Part shown: in pieces, positions 1 to 4,961 of the stretch | Layout of the letters: each line of letters opens with the position of its first letter | How positions within the stretch are numbered: position 1 is the stretch's first letter | Assembly (NCBI GenBank): GCA_019115685.1 | Contig: DXDC01000337.1 | Span: 1-5,790, forward strand | Length of the DNA stretch: 5,790 bases | Source of the DNA: Candidatus Agrococcus pullicola | GTDB lineage: Bacteria > Actinomycetota > Actinomycetes > Actinomycetales > Microbacteriaceae | Direction: 5' to 3' | Made by a program: the position numbers and the translations under genes | Notes under the pieces: generated by a model | Database searches by the model: none | Told to the model about the DNA's origin: nothing | What the model saw: only the letters and a program-made list of their open reading frames with translations

Positions 1-105
1 GCACGCAGGAAGAACTCTCCGAGCGCATCGGACGTTCTCGCCACCTCCCGTCACGAGCACCACCTGCTGCTGCAACGGCACGGCGGTCGATTCGGATTCG
101 GTCAT
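1..105 (-). CDS. Start of an unidentified TPP-riboswitch-controlled gene (partial)
   Basis: Only the first 35 codons lie in the window; the gene runs off the left edge. The ATG at 105-103 has a good ribosome binding site (GGGAGG, 117-112, six bases away) and follows a TPP riboswitch, so a role in thiamine synthesis, salvage or uptake is expected by context. The peptide begins MTESESTAVPLQQQVVLVTG, where VVLVTGGG resembles the first strand and glycine loop of a nucleotide-binding fold, but I do not recognise the family. Third codon positions are G or C in 21 of the first 25 codons and only 4 of the last 10. From about position 44 the neighbouring frame looks more coding (VARTSDALGEFFLR, 10 of 14 G/C third positions). 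A frameshift, a sequencing error or a different true start are all possible. Start confidence is good; identity is unknown. Confidence 0.6.
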   Translation of the reverse strand, partial: MTESESTAVPLQQQVVLVTGGGENVRCARRVLPAC

Positions 106-111
106 GGTTTG

Positions 112-167
112 CCTCCCGCAATCGGGGGCGAAGGGTAGCGGCGAACGCTTTCGGACATCCCTTCGCC
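112..167 (-). promoter_or_regulatory. TPP riboswitch expression platform (anti-P1 helix and Shine-Dalgarno hairpin)
   Basis: The 3' strand of the aptamer, GGCGAAGGG (167-159), is perfectly complementary over nine bases to CCCTTCGCC (135-127) in the leader, so closing P1 and forming this helix are mutually exclusive. Immediately after it, CCCG (126-123), loop ATTG and CGGG (118-115) can form a hairpin that covers part of the Shine-Dalgarno GGGAGG (117-112). There is no uridine run, so control of translation initiation is more likely than transcription termination. The complementarity is seen directly; the direction of the switch is inferred from known TPP riboswitches, which turn expression off when TPP binds. 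Confidence 0.6.
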
Positions 168-226
168 AGTACGAACTGGATCAGGTTCGACGGGTGTGTT
201 CTCAGCCGCGTGCGGCACCCCGTGTC
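154..226 (-). promoter_or_regulatory. TPP (THI-box) riboswitch aptamer
   Basis: Read on the minus strand, the conserved THI-box blocks occur in the right order and spacing. GGGGTGCC is at 221-214, CTGAGA at 205-200, an ACCC segment follows, and ACCTGAT at 186-180 leads into a CCAG/CTGG hairpin and then GCGAAGGGA. The closing P1 stem is GACA (226-223) with TGTC (157-154). The conserved CTGAGA and ACCTGATC segments are those known to contact the pyrimidine and pyrophosphate parts of TPP. It lies 49 bases upstream of the minus-strand start codon at 105. TPP binding is expected to repress that gene. Identification rests on consensus recalled by eye, but the match is close to textbook. Confidence 0.95.
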
Positions 227-235
227 ACGGGTGCA

Positions 236-265
236 AGTCTACTGTCATGAGCTCGCCGATGTTGA
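236..265 (-). promoter_or_regulatory. Candidate promoter for the TPP-riboswitch transcript
   Basis: On the minus strand TCAACA (265-260) and TAGACT (241-236) are separated by 18 bases, four of six matches each to the sigma-70-type -35 and -10 consensus. Transcription would start near 229, just before the first base of P1 at 226, which is what an aptamer placed at the 5' end of the RNA requires. It is a weak motif match supported mainly by position. Confidence 0.35.
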
Positions 266-271
266 TACTCT
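242..271 (+). promoter_or_regulatory. Candidate promoter for the guanidine-III riboswitch/SMR operon
   Basis: CTGTCA (242-247) and TACTCT (266-271), 18 bases apart, are an acceptable -35/-10 pair; TACTCT fits the TAnnnT form common in Actinobacteria. The start would fall near 278, about 19 bases before the riboswitch. It overlaps the candidate promoter of the opposite strand. A promoter must lie between the two aptamers, but this exact placement is tentative. Confidence 0.35.
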
Positions 272-296
272 AAGAACCGGGTTGCGAAGTACGCAG

Positions 297-338
297 CCGC
301 GGACGAGGGAGCTGTACCCGCACTACGACAAGACGGCC
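297..338 (+). promoter_or_regulatory. Guanidine-III (ykkC-III) riboswitch
   Basis: The conserved blocks GGACGAGG (301-308), GTACCCG (314-320) and GACAAGACGGC (327-337) match the guanidine-III class as I recall it from the Thermobifida fusca structure. Both helices of the pseudoknot can be drawn. GCGG (299-302) pairs with CCGC (318-321), replacing CCGG/CCGG of the T. fusca RNA by compensatory changes. GCTGT (311-315) pairs with ACGGC (333-337) with one G-U pair. The Shine-Dalgarno of the first SMR gene (GAGGA, 342-346) begins four bases after the aptamer, which suggests control of translation initiation. Guanidinium binding is expected to turn on the guanidinium exporter genes that follow. The gene context agrees with the known distribution of the class. 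Confidence 0.9.
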
Positions 339-353
339 ATTGAGGAATCGCTC

Positions 354-668
354 ATGGACTGGATTGTGTTGATTATCAGCGGGCTCCTGGAAGCGGTCTG
401 GGCGATCGCGCTCGGCGCTTCGAAAGGCTTCAAGCGCTGGAAGCCGACGCTGTTGTTCGTGTTCGCTTTCGTGGCGAGCATGGTGGGGCTCGCATACGCG
501 ATGCTGACGATCTCGGTCGGTACCGCCTACGCGGTGTGGGTCGGCATCGGCGCTGTCGTGACCGTGCTCGTCGCCGCTGTTCGCGGAGAAGAGCGATTGA
601 CGCTCATCCGTGCACTGCTGCTTCTGCTGCTGGTAGGAGCGGTCGTCGGTCTGAAGGTGGTGTCGTAA
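354..668 (+). CDS. SMR-family guanidinium exporter, first subunit (Gdx/SugE-like)
   Basis: This 104-residue protein has four hydrophobic segments (about 3-21, 31-50, 55-77 and 84-101), the usual size and layout of SMR transporters. Glu13 in helix 1 is the family's essential proton/substrate-coupling carboxylate. GTAYAVW (56-62) and the following GIGAVVTV fit the Gdx (formerly SugE) branch, which exports guanidinium in exchange for protons across the cell membrane. Loops 1 (KGFKRWK) and 3 (RGEERLTLIR) carry most of the positive charge, implying that these loops are cytoplasmic and both ends are outside. The ATG at 354 is chosen because GAGGA (342-346) precedes it and an earlier start would translate the riboswitch. 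It overlaps the next gene by one base (TAATG), which implies translational coupling and a hetero-oligomer. Guanidinium specificity is inferred from the riboswitch. Confidence 0.93.
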   Translation: MDWIVLIISGLLEAVWAIALGASKGFKRWKPTLLFVFAFVASMVGLAYAMLTISVGTAYAVWVGIGAVVTVLVAAVRGEERLTLIRALLLLLLVGAVVGLKVVS

Positions 669-1018
669 TGCGCGCCTGGATCATTCTGCTTGTCAGCGCC
701 GTGTTCGAATCGGTATGGGCGCTTGCCCTATCGGCGTCGGAGGGCTTCACGAACCTCGTGCCGAGCATCGTGTTCGTCATCGCGGCGATCATCAGCCTTG
801 TCGGGCTGGGTTGGGCGGCACGCGACATCCCGATCGGTACAGCCTATGGCGTCTGGGTCGGCATCGGTGCTGCCGGCACGGTCGCCTACTCGGCGCTGAC
901 GGGGCAGGAACAGCTCTCGTGGCTGGGTTGGTTGTGTCTCGTGGCGATCGTCGGCGCGGTGGTCGGGTTGAAGTTCACGACGCCGGCGAAATCCGCGGTT
1001 CAGGAGTCGGTCGAGTAG
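668..1018 (+). CDS. SMR-family guanidinium exporter, second subunit (Gdx/SugE-like)
   Basis: This 116-residue SMR protein has four predicted membrane helices (about 3-22, 31-50, 56-77 and 85-102) and a short polar tail. Glu14 in helix 1 corresponds to Glu13 of its partner, and GTAYGVW (57-63) matches the partner's helix 3 signature. The charge bias is opposite to that of the first subunit: Arg2 at the N-terminus, Arg52 in loop 2 and lysines in the tail, with no positive residues in loops 1 and 3. This predicts both ends inside. Two genes with opposite topology are the hallmark of heterodimeric SMR pairs such as YkkC/YkkD and EbrA/EbrB. The start codon shares its A with the upstream stop codon, and I see no strong separate ribosome binding site. 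The last 19 bases overlap the convergent VOC gene. Confidence 0.93.
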   Translation: MRAWIILLVSAVFESVWALALSASEGFTNLVPSIVFVIAAIISLVGLGWAARDIPIGTAYGVWVGIGAAGTVAYSALTGQEQLSWLGWLCLVAIVGAVVGLKFTTPAKSAVQESVE

Positions 1019-1410
1019 GCGCGCGCGAACTCCTCGCTCGGTGGGATGGGCTGGATGACGTCGAGTAGTACGCCGTCCGGTGTCTCAACGATGAAGTGCC
1101 GCTGGCCGAAGTCCTCATCGCGCAGGGTCAGTAGAGGAGTGGGGCCAGTCGTGTCGGTGAGATGCCGATAGATCTCATCGACATCGTCGACCTCCAGATT
1201 CACGATTACACCGCGGGGGAGCGCACGATACTGTTCCGGCACCGTCGCGTGGTCGTGCGCCAGGATCGCCAGCTCGAATGCGCCGAGGCGGAGACTGACG
1301 TACCAGTCGGACTCGAAGGTGACTTCAAACCCCAGGGCGCCCTTGTAGAAGGATGAGGCCGCAGTGACATCGCTCGACATCAGCACCGGGTAAAGACTCG
1401 TGACGGACAT
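1000..1410 (-). CDS. VOC (glyoxalase/bleomycin-resistance fold) family protein
   Basis: This 136-residue protein has the paired beta-alpha-beta-beta-beta modules of the vicinal oxygen chelate superfamily. The first covers about residues 4-52 ([20 protein letters not shown] followed by LGAFELAIL) and the second about 67-120 ([15 protein letters not shown], then [19 protein letters not shown]). Such small cytoplasmic proteins act as a dimer, either as metal-dependent enzymes (glyoxalase, dioxygenase, thiol transferase types) or by binding and sequestering antibiotics. Possible metal ligands are visible (His105, Glu109, Asp117) but cannot be assigned by eye. The ATG at 1410 has an AGGAGA ribosome binding site (1421-1416) five bases away. 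It is divergent from a TetR-type gene, and one of two shared operators lies just upstream, so it is probably repressed by that regulator and induced by its ligand. The substrate is unknown. Confidence 0.9.
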   Translation of the reverse strand: MSVTSLYPVLMSSDVTAASSFYKGALGFEVTFESDWYVSLRLGAFELAILAHDHATVPEQYRALPRGVIVNLEVDDVDEIYRHLTDTTGPTPLLTLRDEDFGQRHFIVETPDGVLLDVIQPIPPSEEFARAYSTDS

Positions 1411-1422
1411 TATGCTCTCCTT

Positions 1423-1441
1423 TACGTACAATGTGTATGTA
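1423..1441. promoter_or_regulatory. Probable TetR operator, VOC-proximal copy
   Basis: TACGTAC, five bases, GTATGTA is an inverted repeat with one mismatch between arms. It begins two bases upstream of the VOC ribosome binding site on the minus strand and should therefore lie in that gene's promoter or start region. It has the same layout as the second copy at 1454-1472. The TACATAC/GTATGTA half-site resembles, from memory, the AcrR operator of Escherichia coli, whose HTH recognition region is also similar to that of the TetR protein encoded next door. Confidence 0.7.
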
Positions 1442-1453
1442 TCAATAAAAGGA

Positions 1454-1472
1454 TACATACTCTGTGTATGTA
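1454..1472. promoter_or_regulatory. Probable TetR operator, tetR-proximal copy
   Basis: TACATAC, five bases (TCTGT), GTATGTA is a perfect inverted repeat that abuts the ribosome binding site of the TetR gene (AAAGGA, 1472-1477), implying autorepression. Its centre is 31 bases from the centre of the other copy, about three helical turns, so two repressor dimers would sit on the same face of the DNA. The inner halves of the two copies also form a larger perfect repeat, GTATGTATC (1435-1443) and GATACATAC (1452-1460). Confidence 0.75.
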
Positions 1473-1485
1473 AAGGAAGTGCTCC

Positions 1486-2058
1486 ATGCCCCGTGCCTCC
1501 GCAGCGGATGCTGCCAAGACAGCTCGCTCCATCCTCGAGGTCGCAACGCGACAGTTCGCGGAACGCGGCTTCGCAGACGTATCGCTGGACGATGTTGCGC
1601 GCGAAGCCGGCGTGACGCGCGGCGCGGTGTATCACCACTACCGCAGCAAGGCGGGGCTGTTCCGCGAGGTTGCTGCCGCTTTGCAAACGCACGTCGCCGA
1701 CGCCGTTGTGAAAGCTGCCGAGCTGGCCGGTGCGAGCCCGGCCGATCAGCTGCGAGCAGGTTCGCACGCATTCCTCGACGCGATCACCTCGGGCGATGCC
1801 GTGCGCATCCTGCTCATCGACGGACCCTCTGTCGTCGGCTGGGAGGAATGGCGCCGACTGGACGCCGAGAACTCTGCGGCGCATCTGCGAGAAGCTCTCG
1901 GCGAAGTGGGTGTTGACGAGGAACTCCTCGACGCGATGACGGCGCAGCTCTCCGGCGCGATGAATGAAGCTGCCCTGTGGGTCGCGCAGCATGCCGACAG
2001 CGAAGAGGCGCGGAAGCGGGCGCACGCGGTGCTGGATCGCATTCTGAGGGCGATGTAG
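1486..2058 (+). CDS. TetR/AcrR-family transcriptional repressor
   Basis: The 190-residue product has the TetR N-terminal DNA-binding domain at about 14-60, with the helix-turn-helix at 34-55 ([20 protein letters not shown]); the recognition region TRGAVYHHY is close to the TRGAIYWHF of AcrR. The C-terminal domain is all-helical and contains [18 protein letters not shown] (111-128), which I recall as typical of one actinobacterial TetR subfamily with unknown ligands, followed by [11 protein letters not shown] (157-167). It should act as a cytoplasmic dimer that releases DNA on binding a small molecule. The ATG is preceded by AAAGGA (1472-1477). It is divergent from the VOC gene, and the two palindromes between them are its likely targets. 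The inducer cannot be read from the sequence. Confidence 0.95.
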   Translation: MPRASAADAAKTARSILEVATRQFAERGFADVSLDDVAREAGVTRGAVYHHYRSKAGLFREVAAALQTHVADAVVKAAELAGASPADQLRAGSHAFLDAITSGDAVRILLIDGPSVVGWEEWRRLDAENSAAHLREALGEVGVDEELLDAMTAQLSGAMNEAALWVAQHADSEEARKRAHAVLDRILRAM

Positions 2059-2196
2059 ACGATCGCGACGTTTGCCTCGCCAGCCTCGGCCGAAACTCGG
2101 TCGTGCTCGCGAATCAAGGAAAATATCGGCTTGAGGTCTCAAATAGACCGAGAATTGGCCATGGGGAACGGCAGGCGCGCCGCCGGTTCGGTTGCT
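2059..2196. other. Spacer between tetR and helicase genes, no clear feature
   Basis: I found no gene here and no convincing terminator for the TetR gene. Two weak hairpins are possible: GGTCT (2135-2139) with AGACC (2145-2149), and the overlapping TTGAG (2131-2135) with CTCAA (2138-2142). Neither is followed by a T-run. The stretch is locally more AT-rich around 2115-2160 than the flanking genes, which could mark a promoter region. Confidence 0.4.
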
Positions 2197-2217
2197 GTCA
2201 CCGGTGACGGGTACGCT
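2197..2217 (+). promoter_or_regulatory. Probable leaderless promoter with adjoining palindrome, helicase gene
   Basis: TACGCT (2212-2217) fits the TAnnnT -10 form and ends eight bases before the GTG start at 2226, the spacing expected if transcription begins at or next to the start codon. No Shine-Dalgarno sequence is present upstream of that GTG, which supports a leaderless mRNA. GTCACCGGTGAC (2197-2208) is a perfect 12-base palindrome lying three bases upstream of the -10 element, where a bound protein would overlap RNA polymerase. No good -35 at standard spacing is visible. The role of the palindrome is conjecture. Confidence 0.45.
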
Positions 2218-2225
2218 GGTCGGCT

Positions 2226-3998
2226 GTGACCACGGAGGATTTCGAGCGGGAGCAGCATTTCGGGTCGTATGCTGCCGACCACCTTCCTCCGACGTACCCG
2301 GAGCGTGCTGCCTGGGGCACGACGCAGACGCTTCGCGCCTGGCAGCAGGAGGCGCTCGAACGCTACTTCGCCACCGAGCCTCGCGATTTTCTCGCGGCCG
2401 CAACACCCGGTGCCGGTAAGACGACGTTCGCGCTGCGGCTCGCATCCGAATTGCTGCGCAGGCAAGTCGTGCAGCGGATCACGGTCGTTGCGCCGACCGA
2501 GCACCTGAAGCGACAGTGGGCCGATGCGGCGCACAGGGCGAGCATCAAGCTCGACCCGGAGTTCCGCAACGGCGACGGCGACTACCCTCGCCAGTTCGAC
2601 GGCGTCGTGGTGACCTACGCGCAGGTCGCGGCGAGACCTGTCGTGCACAAGCGCATCACCGAATCTGCCCGCAGCCTCGTCATTCTCGACGAGGTGCACC
2701 ACGGCGGAGACGCGCTCAGCTGGGGCGACGGGGTGCGCGAAGCGTTCTCCTCGGCGACCCGCAGGCTTTCGCTGACCGGAACCCCGTTCCGCTCCGACGA
2801 CGCGCCCATCCCGTTCGTGCAGTATCAGCCGTCGGCCGACGGTGCGCGCTACTCGGTCACCGACTACGACTACGGCTACGGGCGAGCACTGAGCGACGGC
2901 GTTGTGCGGCCAGTGATCTTCATGTCGTACGCGGGCACGATGGAGTGGCGCACCGCGCAGGGCGACGAGATGAAGGCGACGCTCGGCCACGAAGACGCGA
3001 AGGACATCACGAGCGCCGCGTGGCGCACCGCGCTCGACCCGGGCGGCGAGTGGATGCAGCAGGTGCTTCGCAGTGCGGATGTGCGGCTCACGCACGTGCG
3101 CCAGGCCGTGCCGGATGCGGGCGGCCTGGTCATCGCGACCGATCAGGCGCAGGCGAGGCAGTACGCGAGCATTCTCGAGTCGATCTGCGGCCAGAAGGTC
3201 ACGGTGGTGCTCAGTGACGACGATGGCGCATCGGATCGCATCGAGCAGTTCTCCAACGGAACGAGCCGCTGGATGGTCGCCGTGCGGATGGTTTCTGAGG
3301 GCGTCGACGTGCCTCGTCTCGCGGTCGGTGTTTACGCCACGAGTTCGGCAACTCCGCTGTTCTTTGCCCAGGTGATCGGCCGATTCGTGCGGTCGCGCCG
3401 CAAGGGTGAGGTCGCTACGGTGTTCCTGCCGTCCGTGCCGGTGCTGTTGCAGCTCGCCGCTGAACTCGAAAAGCAGCGAGATCACGCGCTGGGCCTGGAT
3501 CGTGACGATGACGGCCTTCTGGACGACGAAGCGCTCGCGGCCGCTGAGAAACCGGATCAGGAGGAGCGAGAGGCGGCGCCGTTCGTATGGGAGCCGCTGT
3601 CGTCGAGCGCGACATTCGAGAAGGTGCTGTTCGGCGATGCCGAGTTCGGTCAGCTGGTCGAGCCGTCGACGGAGGAGGAGCTCGACTTCATCGGCATTCC
3701 CGGGATTCTCGAGCCCGAAGAGGTGAGCGATCTGCTGAAACGCCGACAGCAACGGCAGGCGGCGCGTGTGAGCGCCCGGCCTAAGCAGTCAGAGACGGTG
3801 CAGCCGCTGTACCGCAACATGAAAGAGGAGCGGCAACTGCTCAATTCGCTCGTGTCGATCGTCGCGAAGCAACGGAAGTCGACTCACGCGATGGTGCACT
3901 CGGAGGCACGCCGTGCATGCGGCGGGCCGGAAGTGCGCCGGGCATCCATGCAGCAGTTGCGCGACCGGATTCACTACCTGCGCCGCCAGATCCGCTAA
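2226..3998 (+). CDS. Superfamily 2 DExH-box helicase
   Basis: The 590-residue protein has both RecA-like domains of an SF2 ATP-dependent helicase/translocase. In order, they show a Q-motif-like LRAWQQEAL (36-44), Walker [10 protein letters not shown] (59-67), DEVHH (155-159, motif II), LTGTPFR (183-189, motif III), SEGVDVPRL (357-365, motif V) and [11 protein letters not shown] (382-392, motif VI with the arginine finger region). All key ATPase residues are present, so it should be active. An acidic stretch (about 424-450) separates the core from a basic C-terminal region (about 504-590) ending in a charged helical segment, perhaps a nucleic-acid-binding extension. The GTG start is supported by the conserved-looking N-terminus and the TACGCT element; there is no ribosome binding site. 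It stands alone, with no nuclease, methylase or other partner beside it, so neither a repair nor a defence role can be assigned. Confidence 0.93.
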   Translation: MTTEDFEREQHFGSYAADHLPPTYPERAAWGTTQTLRAWQQEALERYFATEPRDFLAAATPGAGKTTFALRLASELLRRQVVQRITVVAPTEHLKRQWADAAHRASIKLDPEFRNGDGDYPRQFDGVVVTYAQVAARPVVHKRITESARSLVILDEVHHGGDALSWGDGVREAFSSATRRLSLTGTPFRSDDAPIPFVQYQPSADGARYSVTDYDYGYGRALSDGVVRPVIFMSYAGTMEWRTAQGDEMKATLGHEDAKDITSAAWRTALDPGGEWMQQVLRSADVRLTHVRQAVPDAGGLVIATDQAQARQYASILESICGQKVTVVLSDDDGASDRIEQFSNGTSRWMVAVRMVSEGVDVPRLAVGVYATSSATPLFFAQVIGRFVRSRRKGEVATVFLPSVPVLLQLAAELEKQRDHALGLDRDDDGLLDDEALAAAEKPDQEEREAAPFVWEPLSSSATFEKVLFGDAEFGQLVEPSTEEELDFIGIPGILEPEEVSDLLKRRQQRQAARVSARPKQSETVQPLYRNMKEERQLLNSLVSIVAKQRKSTHAMVHSEARRACGGPEVRRASMQQLRDRIHYLRRQIR

Positions 3999-4043
3999 GA
4001 AGCTTGCGCATCCGATGAAGCCGCAAGAGGGCAAAGGAGTACG

Positions 4044-4060
4044 TTTGGGAGGCTCCCAAA
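4044..4060. promoter_or_regulatory. Perfect palindrome upstream of the dehydrogenase gene, possible operator
   Basis: TTTGGGAG, one base, CTCCCAAA is a perfect 17-base inverted repeat with a single-base centre, a geometry more typical of a dimeric repressor site than of an RNA hairpin. A TATTCT box at 4076-4081 could be the -10 of a promoter for the downstream gene, and the palindrome would then cover its -35 region. As RNA it could form a seven-pair stem with a three-base loop, but only a weak T-rich stretch (ATTCTTTC) follows, so a terminator for the helicase gene is less likely. Confidence 0.5.
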
Positions 4061-4088
4061 TGGCATTCTTTCGACTATTCTCGTCGTG

Positions 4089-4101
4089 AATGAGTCTCAT
4101 T
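4089..4101. promoter_or_regulatory. Second palindrome, possible operator
   Basis: AATGAG, T, CTCATT is a perfect 13-base inverted repeat with a single-base centre. It shares the core GAGnCTC with the palindrome at 4044-4060, and the two centres are 43 bases apart, about four helical turns. It lies just downstream of the candidate -10 box at 4076-4081, where a bound repressor would block transcription. That the two are sites for one protein is inference. Confidence 0.4.
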
Positions 4102-4106
4102 TTGCC

Positions 4107-4122
4107 GAGGTGCGCACACCTC
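4107..4122. repeat. Short inverted repeat in the dehydrogenase leader
   Basis: GAGGTG, CGCA, CACCTC is a perfect six-base-pair inverted repeat with a four-base loop. In the presumed leader RNA it would form a small stable hairpin about 60 bases upstream of the start codon. There is no T-run and no recognised riboswitch around it. Confidence 0.4.
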
Positions 4123-4170
4123 TGGCGAGTCGCGTGTGGTGGTGGTTGACTTGCGATTACACGCTGCAAC

Positions 4171-4177
4171 AAAGGAG
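4171..4177 (+). promoter_or_regulatory. Ribosome binding site fixing the GTG start of the dehydrogenase
   Basis: AAAGGAG ends six bases before GTG at 4184. It rules out the in-frame ATG at 4136, which has no such site and would add 16 residues ahead of the normal dehydrogenase N-terminus. Confidence 0.85.
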
Positions 4178-4183
4178 AGCACA

Positions 4184-4954
4184 GTGTCACTTTTCGCGCT
4201 TAATGACAGAGTCGCCATCATTACCGGAGCGGGGAGTGGCATCGGCCGAGCCACAGCCGTGCTCTTCGCCGAGCAGGGAGCGAAGGTTGTCGTCTCCGAC
4301 ATCGCCGATACTGCCGAGGAGACGGTCGCGCATATCGCCGAAGCCGGTGGAGAAGCGTTTGCCGCTATCGGGGACATCTCCGACCCGACGGTGGCCGCGC
4401 AACTCGTCGACCGGGCAACCGAGACCTATGGACGCGTCGACATCCTTGTCAACAACGCGGGCATTATGGATAACTTCGCCGGGGCCGCCGACCTCGACGA
4501 CGCAGTGCTCGATCGTGTCCTGCGCGTCAACACGCTTGCGCCGCTGTATTTCACTCGGGCTGTTCTGCCTGGGATGCGCGAGCGAGGCTCGGGCGCGATC
4601 GTCAACGTCGCCTCCGCAGCGGGCATTCGCGGTGCGGCGGCAGGTGCCGCCTACACGATGTCGAAGCACGCGATCATCGGGCTCACGAAGAACACCGCGT
4701 ACACGTACGCCCACGACGGCGTGCGTACGAATGCGATCGCGCCGGGCGGAGTGGCGACGAACGTCATGACGCCGGAGCTGCAGAAGAGCATCCACGGGCC
4801 GTCGATGGAGCGCATCACCCCCGTCCACCAGTCCGCGGTGCGCAATGCCGAGCCCGAGGAGCAGGCCGCCGCGATTCTGTTCTTGGCGTCGGATGCCGCA
4901 TCCGACGTGAATGGCGTTGTCCTACCGACCGATGGTGGTTGGGCAGCCGGCTAG
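4184..4954 (+). CDS. Short-chain dehydrogenase/reductase (classical SDR)
   Basis: The 256-residue product is a complete classical SDR, the usual length. It has the cofactor loop TGAGSGIG (14-21), NNAG (90-93), and the catalytic tetrad Asn116, Ser144, Tyr157 and Lys161 (YTMSK). PGGVATNVM (187-195) lies at the substrate loop. Asp39 at the end of the second beta strand favours NAD(H) over NADP(H). It would oxidise an alcohol or reduce a ketone in the cytoplasm, probably as a tetramer. The overall look is FabG-like, but no neighbour is a fatty-acid or polyketide gene, so the substrate is unknown. It stands alone in the plus direction behind a palindrome-rich leader, which suggests its own specific regulator encoded elsewhere. 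GTG is chosen as start because of the AAAGGAG site. Confidence 0.95.
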   Translation: MSLFALNDRVAIITGAGSGIGRATAVLFAEQGAKVVVSDIADTAEETVAHIAEAGGEAFAAIGDISDPTVAAQLVDRATETYGRVDILVNNAGIMDNFAGAADLDDAVLDRVLRVNTLAPLYFTRAVLPGMRERGSGAIVNVASAAGIRGAAAGAAYTMSKHAIIGLTKNTAYTYAHDGVRTNAIAPGGVATNVMTPELQKSIHGPSMERITPVHQSAVRNAEPEEQAAAILFLASDAASDVNGVVLPTDGGWAAG

Positions 4955-4961
4955 GATCGCC

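Noticed and set aside
1..105. Calling the partial left-edge gene a short-chain dehydrogenase because of VVLVTGGG
   Set aside because: The residues after the glycines (ENVRCARR) do not fit the SDR TGxxxGxG loop, and the frame is doubtful, so no family is assigned.
210..353. In-frame upstream extension of the first SMR gene from an ATG at 210
   Set aside because: It would translate through the guanidine-III riboswitch and add 48 residues ahead of a normal SMR N-terminus; ATG 354 has its own Shine-Dalgarno.
1411..2445. Long minus-strand open frame extending upstream of the VOC start
   Set aside because: It runs antisense through the TetR gene and into the helicase gene, its translation is Arg/Ala-rich without motifs, and the VOC protein begins cleanly at 1410 with a good ribosome binding site.
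2139..3752. 537-residue minus-strand open frame antisense to the helicase
   Set aside because: A typical shadow frame of high-GC DNA: rich in Arg, His and Val with no recognisable domain, while the plus strand has all SF2 helicase motifs.
4003..4027. CTTGCG/CGCAAG inverted repeat after the helicase stop as a terminator
   Set aside because: Only six pairs around a loop of about 13 bases with no T-run following; too weak to call.
4015..4089. Small open frame of about 24 codons in the spacer after the helicase
   Set aside because: No ribosome binding site before its ATG, and it runs through the palindrome at 4044-4060; there is no positive evidence of coding.
4132..4164. GCGTGT/ACACGC inverted repeat in the dehydrogenase leader
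   Set aside because: Six-base arms 21 bases apart are expected by chance in this composition, and no conserved riboswitch element is present.
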